This document shows positions 48,401 to 59,060 of a stretch of DNA of 64,000 nucleotides, piece after piece. How positions within the stretch are numbered: the first letter of the stretch is position 1; each line of letters opens with the position of its first letter. Under the pieces are notes generated by a model. It was given only the letters and a program-made list of their open reading frames with translations. It did no database searches and was not told the origin of the DNA. The stretch covers positions 127,107,470 to 127,171,469 of the forward strand of contig CM043962.1 in the NCBI GenBank assembly GCA_014529385.2, read 5' to 3'. This stretch comes from Adiantum capillus-veneris. Its lineage: Eukaryota; Streptophyta; Polypodiopsida; Polypodiales; Pteridaceae. The translations under genes and the position numbers were made by a program.

Positions 48401-48800
48401 TGCTGGAATTGGAGCTGATCTCTTGAGACAGCTAATTCCAGTGTTGGAAGAATTCAGCTACTATTGTGGGAAGATTTCAGACAGCAGACTGGATAGGAAT
48501 CAGAGACTTAGACTGGAATGTGGATACTGAAATAAGAATCAAACTTATGTACTGGAAATAAGGTTCAGATTCAGATTCAGATTCAGAAGACTGGACGAGA
48601 AGTAAGTATAACTCAAATATATTCCATGATTGGGATTACAGCTCAAGATTACAGCGAATATGATTTACAGAGTGAAAGTACAGTCGACAATACTGCCAAT
48701 GATTCTCAAGTACAAGGATAGCCAAAGCGTTAAATTGCCAACCCGATTACAATGTAATGGGCCCTATTTATACACTTCGGGTTTACTGTAGTAATTACCT
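48401..48800 (-). promoter_or_regulatory. Promoter-like or LTR-like segment, minus strand
   Basis: TGTATAAATA (complement of 48765-48774) is a good TATA box pointing left. Downstream lies a (TTCAGA)4 run (48566-48592 on the plus strand). It follows the unrecognised minus-strand gene, as an LTR or pararetroviral promoter would follow its last ORF. No PBS was found, so the class is open. Confidence 0.35.
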
Positions 48801-49170
48801 TAGTAATTACTAAGTAATTCGCTGCCTATCTTCTAAGAAGACGTTCCCACACAGTGAACTATCCAGTCGTCTACATCCTTCCCTTCTTTCTTGAATTTTG
48901 GCAAGATTCCAAAATTTCTGAAAAATTCCCCTGTATGATTCTGATGTGAGACTGAAAAATCCATTGTCTGGTTCTGATGTTGGGATTCCGGCTTGACCAC
49001 TAATAGAATGGCCATTCAAAGATTACGAGTAGGCAGCAGAAAAGGCCAAGGTAGAGCTGTCATCTCCACCTGCCTACAGAGGAGAAAAGTCACCACTGAA
49101 TTCTGAGATGGAACTACCCAGTATCCTTCCATTGGACCGTCTTCCGTTTGCCCTTTGACCTGGACGGTGC

Positions 49171-50194
49171 CTAAGAAGTCCCAGTACCAACATTCTCCTT
49201 CTGAATCAGTCGGTAAATGGCCTCCTGCTCAAGCTGATCCCGCCGGTCGGTGGTCATTTCTACTTCATAAGGCGTGAGGGAATGATAGGTTTTGGTGTCA
49301 GGATCATAGAGTGTACGCCTGCCCTTGCTCAACCAGCTTATGACAATGCGAAGCAGTATGGATCCATACTTCTGGAAGAGGCTGATTAGTTTTAACTCGA
49401 GCTTCGAAAAGAATCTGAGCCATCTCCCTGTACTGTGGTGCCAGACCTGGTTTTGCTGCAATGTCTTTTTTAGGCAATTTAGAAGATTTGACCGTAAGTT
49501 GTAGCAACTGATTAGTAATCTTTGTCAGTCCTCTAACTTGAATCTTCCAATGGCCCATACACAGCTGGATCCTATGCATCTCCTCTTTCAGCGCCTGAAT
49601 GTCGTTGATCTAGAGAGCATCATTGATCAGCGTCTGCCAAGTCTTCCATTCCACGGTTGATTGCTCATACCAATCCTGAAGCTCATCAGTAATTTTGAAG
49701 TATGTGAGATGATCAATTGGTTCTGGATGTTGAGGATACAACGCTGGAAAGAATCTTGGCAGCTCTGTTTCTCTTGCTGGAATAGCATACAAGAGAACTG
49801 GAGAATCATGCACAAATTCTAACAAATTGAGAACAGCCTGGTTTTCCTGTTGCATCATCTTTCTGGTGATTCTCACTAGCTGGAACAGTATTCGGAGAGC
49901 AGTTGCTTGTGCTCCAACTGACATTCTCGTCTGAGGTCCTCTGCTAGTGGCTGTCTGGTCCTCAAGAATGGCTTTGACTCTCTGATCCAAAACACCTCCC
50001 CCAGTTTGCATTTGCACCAAAACTTCCTTGAATTGTACCCTAACATCCTTCATACATCGGTAAGTTGGTTTGTTACCCAGCAGAAGTTCCAGTTCCAGGG
50101 CTAGGGAGCGACAATTTGCAGTAGACTGCCTTTGCCAGTGCGGGTTTACCACTCTCTCATCAGCATTGAGTGTGTTTCTCAAGGCACTAACCAT
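49171..50194 (-). pseudogene. Unrecognised element-like protein, lightly damaged
   Basis: ATG at 50192-50194 (MVSALRNTLNADERVVNPHW) opens a frame that runs to a TAG at 49610-49612 and continues in the same frame to 49304 (INDIQALKEEMHRIQLCMGH onward). A shift near 49310 then leads into LYDPDTKTYHSLTPYEVEMT and RRDQLEQEAIYRLIQKENVG, ending at 49171. About 340 residues in all, Gln/Glu/Leu-rich and probably helical. No zinc knuckle, protease, RT or transmembrane motif is seen. Only two lesions separate it from a complete ORF. It could be a gag or structural protein of an unknown element or an endogenous virus; I cannot assign it. Confidence 0.5.
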
Positions 50195-50688
50195 GCTTGA
50201 GGCTTAATGCACATCCTTTACTCAGTTAATACAATACTACCAGTCACAATTGTGAGTATGGCAAAAAATAAATAAATCATTAACTTGTTTTAACTTGTAC
50301 GAAAATATATCGCTTTGTTTCTATGATCTATCGGCTTTATTAATTTGTTTGAACGTATCTTAAGGTTTGAGGTAGGTATATAAGCAAGTAGCCAAGTGGC
50401 TCAAGTTCTACAATATCTAAATACCTAAAAGAATATAAGTCCCACTATAAAAGGCTTGACCCTTTACCTTTCACTTATGTCATAGAACTGTCTTTAAATA
50501 GAAAAAAAGTAAAAGGGGGGGGGGGGGGAAACAGTAGGCACAACAATGTGCTACTCTAAAGAAACCAATGGAGTTGATGATGGGAATAAATGCAACGAGA
50601 GAGAATACTTGCACTCTAGTTTTGATAAAGCTTGTGATGGGATTTTGTAAATACCCAAGATTGATCTTACATTACAATTTTGCACATG

Positions 50689-50726
<38 letters not shown>

Positions 50727-50813
50727 GTATCCATATGAGGGTATAAAGAATCACAAAAAAGGTTAGCACATATGAGTTTGACTCAAGTCTATCCCCAATA
50801 ACAAGGTTAAGAC
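50195..50813. other. Spacer with G-run and (TG)n tract
   Basis: No gene. A run of 14 G lies at about 50515-50528 and (TG)n at 50691-50724. Confidence 0.5.
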
Positions 50814-51039
50814 TGTGCGCTTTGTCGCACGTGTCGGAGGCTGGGAACTTGCCAAACATTGTGTGTGGGCCAGAATAGCTGCAAGCACACAACTAGACAG
50901 TCCTAGCAAACTCAAAGCGGCAATGGTGTGTCACTCACTGCTCAATGCTTCCGCCATGAAGGATCCTGTGCCGCGAAGAAGAAGGAGCCAACACAGCTAC
51001 CGCGCTCAATCGCCTCGCCATCGTCGATACCGTCGCAAT

Positions 51040-51072
<33 letters not shown>

Positions 51073-51445
51073 GTGTCTCTCAAGCGCATGCACGTACACA
51101 CACACAGGAGCACACGAAGGAGCACACGCACGTACACACACACGTACACACACGGGAGCACACGAAGGAGAAGAAGATATAGGTAGATCAAGAGTAGTTC
51201 TTCACATGCACGTCAAAGAATGAGGATTTTAGGTAAAATGGACCTTTTATAAGTGTCTGACCCATTCACACATGGACGCCCACAGTGGCCGATCATAGTA
51301 AAAATCATATAAAAATGGAATAAGTTGTGCGCCTCTCATCGATGATAACCTACACACCTATTGGACCAAGAAGCTAGGTCCATGACTCAATCAAATAATG
51401 ATAAGGTGTCCGTCGAAGGTGATAGGGTGTCCGTAAGGGTTAACA
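50814..51445 (-). repeat. 3' LTR of a second gypsy family D element (632 bp)
   Basis: Minus-strand reading runs from TGTTAACCCTTACGGACACC (51445) to GACAAAGCGCACA (50814). It aligns with both halves of the LINE-split LTR at 27349-30690. The centre holds (GT)n and (GA)n-type repeats (complement of 51041-51165). A PPT precedes it, so it is a 3' LTR. Confidence 0.8.
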
Positions 51446-51458
51446 TGCCCCCCTTCCT
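51446..51458 (-). promoter_or_regulatory. Polypurine tract of gypsy family D
   Basis: AGGAAGGGGGGCA on the minus strand, directly before the LTR start TGTTAACC. Confidence 0.78.
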
Positions 51459-51708
51459 GATGTAGATTCCGTCCTCGGAAGCTAGTGAGATGAAGCTTGT
51501 TCATCGAGGTGGAAGAGCATCATTGAATGTCTTTAGCTTTCTTCAAACACTACAAAGTCAACCAAAAATGGCACAGTAATTGAATTCTCATATATAATTA
51601 AAAATCATATGCAATGAATAGGCACACATGTTGATTGGTACCAGAATATTAAACAATTTCTAGTAGTAAACATCAAACTATAATATAATCAAATGCATAA
51701 GCACTTGT
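51459..51708 (-). other. 3' internal region of the minus-strand gypsy D element
   Basis: Non-coding tail between pol and LTR; interrupted at 51709 by the young copia element and presumably continued at 56887. Confidence 0.5.
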
Positions 51709-51935
51709 TGTTACCATATACATGTGGTAGTGATGTGTGTGAACACACTAGGACCGCCGGGGCATTTTTTCCCTCTTTAGGAGGTTTTTCCCCCCGTGCA
51801 TTGTATATACGCCCATCACTCTAGGGCTATCTATCTTTCCATTGCACACTAAGGAATACACTCTCTATTGTGTGCCTTGAGCTTCCTTCGTCTTCTCCAA
51901 GCTGTGTGTGTTTCTCTGCAACCCTAATTCCAACA
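51709..51935 (+). repeat. 5' LTR, family A
   Basis: 227 bp, preceded by the target duplication CTTGT. It would carry the promoter; no strong TATAAA is present, but TTGTATATAC (about 51800-51809) is a candidate. Confidence 0.97.
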
Positions 51936-51937
51936 AT

Positions 51938-51949
51938 TGGTATCAGAGC
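51938..51949 (+). promoter_or_regulatory. Primer binding site, initiator tRNA-Met type
   Basis: TGGTATCAGAGC, two bases after the LTR end. Confidence 0.95.
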
Positions 51950-52297
51950 AGGTCACGTCCTCCCGGGCTTAGTCGCCAGCTGCTCCAGCACACGCCTGCT
52001 CACTTTCTCCGATTTCAGTGAGCTTTGGCAAGCGTTCGCAGGTCGACAAATATTTTGGGAGAACTCGAAGAGCTAGGTCTGCTCAGAATTTTGATTTGGG
52101 CTCATTTCGGCTTCCGTTTCCACTACGGGCAGTACTGCACAGGTTATTTCGTCATTTTGTGCAGATTTTCTGTCAGTGCCCTTTTCTGCATAATAGGTGC
52201 CTTATAGTCTTCTACGGTTTGTGCTATATAGCACAAGTTGTTCCCGCTCCATTTCTCCTATTTTCGGGCAGTTTTCACATCAGGTGCAGCATTTACC

Positions 52298-55200
52298 ATG
52301 GCTGACAACAACAACACAGATGTGTTCAAGATGTTTGCTGTTGAGGACAGGTTGGATGGGGACAACTACCCTATGTGGGCTTATATGATGCAACACGTTC
52401 TTGTGTCAAAAGGTGTCTGGAACATTGTGCAGGGCATTGATGTACGTCCTGGTTCTGAAGATGTAGGCGATGTTGAGGATGTTGCAGGTCTTGCTGCAAG
52501 GATTGCAGCTGTTAGAGTTGTTTTGCCTACAGCAGAACAAGCTCGTTGGGATGTTAAGGATGCGCAGGCTCATGCATTGATTGCGTTGTCTGTGAAGCGC
52601 ACCATTATTCCTCACATCCGTTCAGCAAAATCTGCAAAACAGGCTTGGGATATTCTAGCAGGTCTTTATGCAAGCCGCAATGAGGCTAAAATTGCTTTGC
52701 TGCGTAAAGAGCTAGAGTCGAAGATTATGCATGAGGAAGATGATATGGACACTTTCCTTGCTAGTGTCAAGGATATCAATGAGCAACTCATTTCTGCAGG
52801 TGAAGTCATTTCTGACAGTTCCCTTGTGCAGACTGTTCTTGATGCCTTACCAGATTCCTACCAGACTTTTGCTAGTACTTGGAGACTGATGACCCAAGGA
52901 AATCCTGAAGTTGTCAAGTTTGATGCATTATGCACATTGCTGTTGCAAGAGTCACTTTCTAGAAAAAACAGGACTAGGCAGCGTGCAGTTGAACAGGCTT
53001 TTATTGCTTCTCAAAGAAAGGGTGGTAACAGTAATGCAGCCACTTCTTATGGTTCTGCTGCGAGTGGCAAAAATTCTGTTCCTAATGCTTCTGCTGGCAG
53101 CACTTCGTCTGGCAATTCTGGTGATAAGGGCAAAAAGAAGATGCGTTGCCATTATTGTAAAGCCAATGATCACTTGATCAAGTCGTGTCCTAAGTTGAAG
53201 GCCAAAGAGGCTAAGAAGAAAGAGGGTGGTTCCACTGCAAATGCTGGTTCCACTACAAATGCAGCCATTGTTGAGTCTTCTGTGAAAGGAGATTGTGATG
53301 CTGATGTTGATGCAGAATGGGCTTTTAGCGCAGAGTGCACTTACAATCCTGCTGTCCATGATGCATGCTTGTCAGTTGCTGCAGATTCACATGTGTGGTA
53401 TTTCGACAGTGGTGCTACAAAGCACATTACCTCACATCGTGAATTGTTTACCTCTCTCGAGTCTGTCCCTCATGGGAATTCAATCACTTGTGCCAACAAC
53501 GCCTCTTATCCAGTTCAGGGAGTTGGAAAGATTGTGCTCACTGCTGCTAATGGCAGTTCCTTCACACTTGTTGATGCACTTTATGTACCTGGGATCAAGA
53601 AGAATCTATTGTCTGTATCGGCACTTGCTAGACTTGGACTTGTAGTCAAATTTGTGGATGACAGATGTACAGTTCATGATCTCAGTTTTGGTGATGAAAT
53701 TGTTGCATCTGGGCTTTTGTGCCGTGGGCTGTATAAGCTCACTTTGTATGACAAGTGTGGACAAAATTTTGCAAATGCTGTTGCAGATTCAAGGGCTATT
53801 TCAGATGCAAAACTTTGGCATGCACGTTTTGGTCATCTGAATTTTGCCAGTTTGCTGCGTTTGCAGAAATCTGATATGGTTGCTTCTTTGCCGCCTCTTG
53901 AAGCACCTATCAAACATGTTTGTGAAGGCTGTATTCTGGGTAAAATGCAGCGTTCTAAGTTTCCAAAGGATGGTTCAGTTAGGGCCACATGCAGGTTGCA
54001 GCTTGTGCATAGTGATGTTTGTGGGCCCATGCAAACTCCGTCCTTGGGCAATTACCTGTACTTCGTGACTTTCATTGATGATTACTCCAGGCATGCATGG
54101 GTATTTCCGCTTAAAGCAAAGTCCGAAGTTTTTATGTGCTTCAAACAATTTTTGGCTATGGCTGAAAATGTCTCAAAATGTACTATGGGCACCCTCCGTT
54201 CCGATCGAGGGGGGGAGTATATGTCTCATGAATTTAATGCATTTCTGGCTAGTCGTGGGATAAAACACCAATGTACAGTGCCTTATACACCTCAGCAAAA
54301 TGGTGTTGCTGAGAGGAAAAACAGGTCACTAACGGAAATGGCACGATGTATGGTCAAAAGTCAAGCTTTGCCGCATTCTTTTTGGCTTGAGGCCATCATG
54401 TGTGCCACTTATGTACTTAACAGGTGTCCTACGAAAGCTTTGCAGTCTATTACTCCATATGAAGCATGGCATGATAGAAAACCTTCTATTGAGCACATGC
54501 GTGTTTTTGGCTGTTTGGCATATGCTTTGGTGCCACAAGTGCAGCGCAGAAAATTGGATGATAAGGCTGTCAAATGTATTTTTGTTGGTTATAGTGCTGA
54601 AAGCAAAGGTTACAGGTTGTATCATCCGCAAACAAAACGTATTTTGGTTTCACGGGATGTAGTGTTTGTGGAAGATTCTGTTCAACCCTTGCTGTCATGT
54701 ACTAGAGACAGTAATGTAAGCTCACAGGACATTTATGACACTTTGTTGCCTCTTTTCAGTGGTGGAAATACGAATGTAAGTTCCAATGAGGCAAATGTAC
54801 AGCCTATGGGGGTTTCTGAAAATGTTTTAGAACAGCCTATTACTGATGCAGATGTACATGATGTACTTGATGAGGAAAGGGCTGAAAATGAGCAGGCTAG
54901 AGGTATGCCAAAATGGCTGGTGCACACTTTGCGGGACAGTAAATTGGATGCACCTTTATCTAGTCGTACTCGTTCAGGCTCTCGCCATGCATCTTATGCA
55001 TCAGATTGTTATGCTTTGGCTGTGTCTAGTTTACATGATGTTGAGGAGCCTCTGTCTTTTGATGAAGCACAGAATTCAGAAAATTGGATTGCTGCCATGA
55101 AATCAGAATATGATGCACTTATAGAGAATGACACATGGACTTTATGTGATTTGCCTCTTGGCAAAAAGGCCATTGGTACGAAGTGGGTTTACAAGTTGAA

Positions 55201-56584
55201 ACGCAAGCCGGATGGTGAGATCGATCGCCATAAGGCTCGACTTGTTGCAAAGGGTTATGCACAACAAAAAGGCATAGATTATGAAGAGACTTTTGCTCCC
55301 ACTTGTCGTATGACTACTGTGCGTTTTCTATGTGCATTGGCAGCTCATTTTGGTTGGGATGTACATCAATCAGACATTGTTACTGCTTTCTTGAATGGTG
55401 ACATATTTGAGGAAGTTTATGTAACGCAGCCTCGCGGTTTTGTCATAAAAGGACAAGAGGACAAAGTGTGCAAATGTAAGAAGGCTTTGTATGGGTTGAA
55501 GCAATCTCCTCGTGCTTGGTATGAGAAAGCTGACACTCATTTGGTTAAACGAGGCTTTCGTAACAGTCCAACAGAAAGCACATTGTATGTAAAGCGTGAG
55601 GATGATGTATTTCTCATTGTGGTTCTTTATGTTGATGATTTGCTGATCACTGGACCAAATGAGAGACATATTGCTGAATTTAAGGCTGATTTGAATGCTA
55701 CTTTCAAGATGAAAGATTTGGGGCTGTTGCATCATTACTTGGGTATACAGTTTAAGCAGTGTGATGGTGGTATTGCCTTGTGTCAGAAAAGTTACATAGA
55801 GACATTGCTATGTAAGTTTGGACTTGAGGATTGCAAACCTATTGCCACTCCCATGGAAACAGGTTTGAAGTTGAGTCTACATGATGCTGGCGATCCTGCT
55901 GATGTCACTCTTTACCAAACTGCTGTTGGCTGCCTCATTTATGTATGCAACACGAGGCCAGATATTCAGTTTGCAGTCTCGCAGGTCAGCAGATTTATGC
56001 ATAGCCCAGGGTCTAAGCATTGGCAGGCTGTCAAGAGGATTTTTCGCTACCTTAGTGGCACTTTATATCTTGGCTTGTTTTATCCCAAGGGGGGATCATT
56101 GCTGCCAGACTTACATGCTTTTTCGGACTCAGATTGGGCTGGTTGTTTTGACACGCGAGTGTCCACAAGTGGTTTTTGTTTCATGCTTGGCAGTTCATGT
56201 ATATCATGGTTGAGCAAGAAGCAACCTACTGTGGCCACTTCGAGTTGTGAGGCTGAGTACAGGGCAGTCTTCACAGCTACGGTTGAGTGTGTATGGCTCA
56301 GACGCCTTATGGCTGACTTGGGTGTTGGACAGGACACTGCCAACACTATCTACACTGACAGTCAGAGCGCATTGGCAGTTGCGAGGAACCCAGTTTTTCA
56401 TGCTCGCACAAAGCACATTGAGGTGCATTACCACTATGTCAGGGAGAGGCTCTCAGCAGGAGAGATCAGCTTGGCTTATGTGCCAACACAGGACAACCTT
56501 GCAGATCTTTTCACAAAGGCATTGTCTCGTGAGAAGCTTGAAGCTTTCCGCAAAGCTTTGGGCTTACTCCCCTTTGTGGACTGA
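52298..56584 (+). CDS. Copia gag-pol polyprotein (1428 aa), intact
   Basis: The start is the ATG at 52298 in ACCATGG context (MADNNNTDVFKMF); a weaker in-frame ATG lies at 52238. Domains by residue: gag (about 1-270); CCHC zinc knuckle CHYCKANDHLIKSC (about 283-296); aspartic protease WYFDSGATKHIT with catalytic Asp near 370; gag-pre-integrase zinc region LWHARFGHLNF, CEGCILGKMQ; integrase with D near 573 (HSDVCGPM), D in LRSDRGGEYMS and E in PQQNGVAERKNRS; reverse transcriptase with SDIVTAFLNGDIFEEVY and catalytic YVDD (Asp 1113-1114); RNase H with DSDWAGC near 1277 and DSQSALAVARNP. All catalytic residues are present. The products would form the particle, copy the RNA and integrate the cDNA. 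The length is usual for plant copia. Confidence 0.97.
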   Translation: MADNNNTDVFKMFAVEDRLDGDNYPMWAYMMQHVLVSKGVWNIVQGIDVRPGSEDVGDVEDVAGLAARIAAVRVVLPTAEQARWDVKDAQAHALIALSVKRTIIPHIRSAKSAKQAWDILAGLYASRNEAKIALLRKELESKIMHEEDDMDTFLASVKDINEQLISAGEVISDSSLVQTVLDALPDSYQTFASTWRLMTQGNPEVVKFDALCTLLLQESLSRKNRTRQRAVEQAFIASQRKGGNSNAATSYGSAASGKNSVPNASAGSTSSGNSGDKGKKKMRCHYCKANDHLIKSCPKLKAKEAKKKEGGSTANAGSTTNAAIVESSVKGDCDADVDAEWAFSAECTYNPAVHDACLSVAADSHVWYFDSGATKHITSHRELFTSLESVPHGNSITCANNASYPVQGVGKIVLTAANGSSFTLVDALYVPGIKKNLLSVSALARLGLVVKFVDDRCTVHDLSFGDEIVASGLLCRGLYKLTLYDKCGQNFANAVADSRAISDAKLWHARFGHLNFASLLRLQKSDMVASLPPLEAPIKHVCEGCILGKMQRSKFPKDGSVRATCRLQLVHSDVCGPMQTPSLGNYLYFVTFIDDYSRHAWVFPLKAKSEVFMCFKQFLAMAENVSKCTMGTLRSDRGGEYMSHEFNAFLASRGIKHQCTVPYTPQQNGVAERKNRSLTEMARCMVKSQALPHSFWLEAIMCATYVLNRCPTKALQSITPYEAWHDRKPSIEHMRVFGCLAYALVPQVQRRKLDDKAVKCIFVGYSAESKGYRLYHPQTKRILVSRDVVFVEDSVQPLLSCTRDSNVSSQDIYDTLLPLFSGGNTNVSSNEANVQPMGVSENVLEQPITDADVHDVLDEERAENEQARGMPKWLVHTLRDSKLDAPLSSRTRSGSRHASYASDCYALAVSSLHDVEEPLSFDEAQNSENWIAAMKSEYDALIENDTWTLCDLPLGKKAIGTKWVYKLKRKPDGEIDRHKARLVAKGYAQQKGIDYEETFAPTCRMTTVRFLCALAAHFGWDVHQSDIVTAFLNGDIFEEVYVTQPRGFVIKGQEDKVCKCKKALYGLKQSPRAWYEKADTHLVKRGFRNSPTESTLYVKREDDVFLIVVLYVDDLLITGPNERHIAEFKADLNATFKMKDLGLLHHYLGIQFKQCDGGIALCQKSYIETLLCKFGLEDCKPIATPMETGLKLSLHDAGDPADVTLYQTAVGCLIYVCNTRPDIQFAVSQVSRFMHSPGSKHWQAVKRIFRYLSGTLYLGLFYPKGGSLLPDLHAFSDSDWAGCFDTRVSTSGFCFMLGSSCISWLSKKQPTVATSSCEAEYRAVFTATVECVWLRRLMADLGVGQDTANTIYTDSQSALAVARNPVFHARTKHIEVHYHYVRERLSAGEISLAYVPTQDNLADLFTKALSREKLEAFRKALGLLPFVD

Positions 56585-56649
56585 TCCTGTCCTCAGGGCA
56601 TGGCACTTCCCTTTACTCATGTGCCAGCTCTCGTTCACCGCATCACTCC

Positions 56650-56659
56650 AGGGGGGATT
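56650..56659 (+). promoter_or_regulatory. Polypurine tract of the intact copia
   Basis: AGGGGGGATT directly before the 3' LTR. Confidence 0.92.
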
Positions 56660-56886
56660 TGTTACCATATACATGTGGTAGTGATGTGTGTGAACACACT
56701 AGGACCGCCGGGGCATTTTTTCCCTCTTTAGGAGGTTTTTTCCCCCGTGCATTGTATATACGCCCATCACTCTAGGGCTATCTATCTTTCCATTGCACAC
56801 TAAGGAATACACTCTCTATTGTGTGCCTTGAGCTTCCTTCGTCTTCTCCAAGCTGTGTGTGTTTCTCTGCAACCCTAATTCCAACA
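56660..56886 (+). repeat. 3' LTR, family A
   Basis: 227 bp, identical to the 5' LTR except T56741. Followed by CTTGT. Confidence 0.97.
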
Positions 56887-57483
56887 CTTGTAAAGGTCAC
56901 AAAATAAACAAGTCTGTGGTCGCTAATTTAATGGTTGAGAGGCACTAGAGGTCAACTATTAATACCATGGACAATCTTCTCAATTCTCTCTGGTCAATTA
57001 AGATGTTTAATCGCGAGAGCAAAGTATTTCATGTCAAGGGCTGACTAGAGGCTATACCTAGAAGACCTTTTAGTTAAGCTATGATAAAAGGAATTGCTTA
57101 TGAAATCATTGCTTGAATTATTCGCTTTGTTTGACCCCCCAAAGTGTTTTCACATTGATTAAATTTTTGACGTGTGTGCTTATTTTGTATGCCTTGGGCT
57201 TTTTGCTTTTCAAGGAAAAGCACCCACACTGGGAACCTCTAGGGCTCTAGTACCATAGGCAATACATGCAAGTGAAGTACCAAATCAAGCTAGAACTTCT
57301 CTTCCAGCTTAAGATTTTACATTTGTGGCACTTTTGATATCTTTTTTTTGTGCATTTCAATTTTGTAACTTTCAGGGGTCATATTGACACTGTTACGTAC
57401 CTTCCCCAGGTTCATCACACTAGTAAACTCCCTTTATAATACTTAAGCTAAAGGTCAAGAGGGATTAAGCCCACTAGAAATCC
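56887..57483 (-). other. Probable continuation of gypsy D internal region
   Basis: Non-coding. Minus-strand words such as CCCAGTGTGGGTGC (near 57225) recall the spacer between pol and LTR in Athila-type elements. No ORF. Confidence 0.4.
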
Positions 57484-58260
57484 CTAGTACATTGCACACA
57501 ATGCTGCCTAAATCTGATTAAGAACCTAAAGTAACCATTGACAATTAGGAAGGCTGGCTATCCATAAACTCAATGATAGCTTCATTGACCAATGTTGTAG
57601 TGTATTGTCTTTCTTTCTCTCTGAGTTCTTCCTGGACTGTCTCAATGAAGGTTTCAATATCAGATACATTAAGATTGAGATCCCCATAATTATCCACAAT
57701 TTGCACTAAATTGTGGTAGATGTATTTTTGGGATATAGCATCCTTTGTCGCTTGATGTACTTTGAATAAATTCCTATAATTTGATCTCTTAGCCTCCAGC
57801 AGCGTCTGGTAGCGATCAACATCCCTCAAAGCATCTTCCTTTGATTCTTGAATGATCCTATTTTCATGGAGAAGATTGTGAATTTTCTTTTCTAGTGCCT
57901 CCTTCTTCCTCTGTGTTGTTGTTCTTGTATCTGCATAGCGAGGTTTCTAGCTGTCCAATTGGTCTTCTCCTCCCTTAGCTTCTTCAACTTCTCCTGGGCC
58001 TGCTGAAATTCTTGTTTTGCAATGTTACACTGACACTGGAGCTGGAGGTTTGAGCCTCTATCATTTGACCAATGGCATTTACTATCGTGTTCCAGCCCGA
58101 TTGAATGGCTGTTGCACAACCTTGAGTGATCACATTTGGATCCGTGTTGTCCATTGCATAGGCTGTCACTTGGAATGGATATGGCAAGGCAACTCTATCT
58201 GGTTCCTTAATCACTAGTATCCCTTTAAGAGACGTTGTTTGCAACCTCTATAGTCAATCC
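57484..58260 (-). pseudogene. Unrecognised coiled-coil coding remnant
   Basis: Minus-strand frames, broken by shifts near 58000 and 57880, read VALPYPFQVTAYAMDNTDPN and IQSGWNTIVNAIGQMIEAQT (58244-57984), then a Lys/Glu/Gln heptad-like stretch AKQEFQQAQEKLKKLREEKT (near 58030-57970), then RDVDRYQTLLEAKRSNYRNL and SDIETFIETVQEELREKERQ ending at 57545. Composition and coding bias look real, and the pieces run in order. No known domain is recognised. As the position is upstream of the gypsy D 3' end on the same strand, it could be an extra (env-like position) ORF of that element or part of an unrelated element. Confidence 0.4.
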
Positions 58261-58805
58261 AGTTTGGCCATTGCCATGTTACCAACCTCTGGTGCATAGT
58301 TACTTCCCGAGGTCTGGTTAGCTTTTGCAGTTCTGGTGGCTTCAGCTTGTTGGTTAGTAATGTTAGTGTGATCAGCCTATGTATGCGTTTCTTGTGTGTT
58401 CAACTCAGTGGTGGTCTTTGCAACGACTAGTTTTCGAGATCTTGATATAAATCCCTTGATTAAATCTAGTGTTCTGGGCTTTTTAATAGCAAAACCAGTA
58501 TTTGTGTTAGTGGCAGGGCACTTCTCCCCTACCAACTCTTTGACCTTGCCTTTGTCCTCAAAAGGTTTTGATGGGCTTTCCTTACTTTGTGACTCGGTCC
58601 TTTGTGAGTCAGCTCTGATGGACTAAGTTTGGTCCCGTGTTTCCTCATCAAATGAATCCAAATTGATTTTATTTTCTCTGGAAGCATCTACCATGTCCCA
58701 AATTGTGTCAATAATGATAGGTACTACAGGTTGACTCGCCCAATAAACAAGCTACTAGACGTACCAAGATTACAAGAGGCTTCTGGATTTAGCCTTGACA
58801 GTCTA

Positions 58806-59051
58806 CTACGTGACACTAATGTACAAAAACTGTGCAATGTTGATATTAGCCTCTGGGTCTAATATTTTAGCTAGTAGCATTGCGAACAGCTTTTCCGACA
58901 AATATGGGGGATTGTTCTTCAGGCTGATGGTCTCAACAATAAACCTGTACACTGCTGTATGTTCCAGTGCCGCCACCAAAATACCTCGAGCCCCATTTGA
59001 TGGGAACGGGATTGTGTTAGCTAGGGTGGATGAAAGAGAAACATCATGCAC
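58806..59051 (-). pseudogene. Unrecognised coding remnant upstream of the coiled-coil piece
   Basis: Minus-strand frame containing FPSNGARGILVAALEHTAVY, RFIVETISLKNNPPYLSEKL and FAMLLAKILDPEANINIAQF. It has a well-formed mixed alpha/beta composition but no motif I recognise. It probably belongs to the same broken gene as 57484-58260; the stretch between (58260-58800) is too decayed to read. Confidence 0.4.
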
Positions 59052-59060
59052 TCAAGTGAG

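Larger units (their letters stand above)
51709..56886 (+). mobile_element. Intact, young Ty1/copia retrotransposon, family A
   Basis: 5178 bp with every expected part: two 227-bp LTRs (TGTTACC to CCAACA) that differ at one position (C51790 against T56741), flanking CTTGT duplications (51704-51708 and 56887-56891), iMet PBS, one uninterrupted gag-pol frame, and a PPT against the 3' LTR. One change in 227 positions indicates a very recent insertion. It interrupts the gypsy D internal region. By its sequence it could still be autonomous; actual activity is not shown. Confidence 0.97.

Noticed and set aside
50815-51191. Frames of 60-120 codons on both strands
   Set aside because: They fall inside the gypsy D LTR and its microsatellite; the same DNA is non-coding LTR at 30419-30690.
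52911-53359. Frames overlapping the intact copia gag on both strands
   Set aside because: Shadows of the real gag-pol frame.
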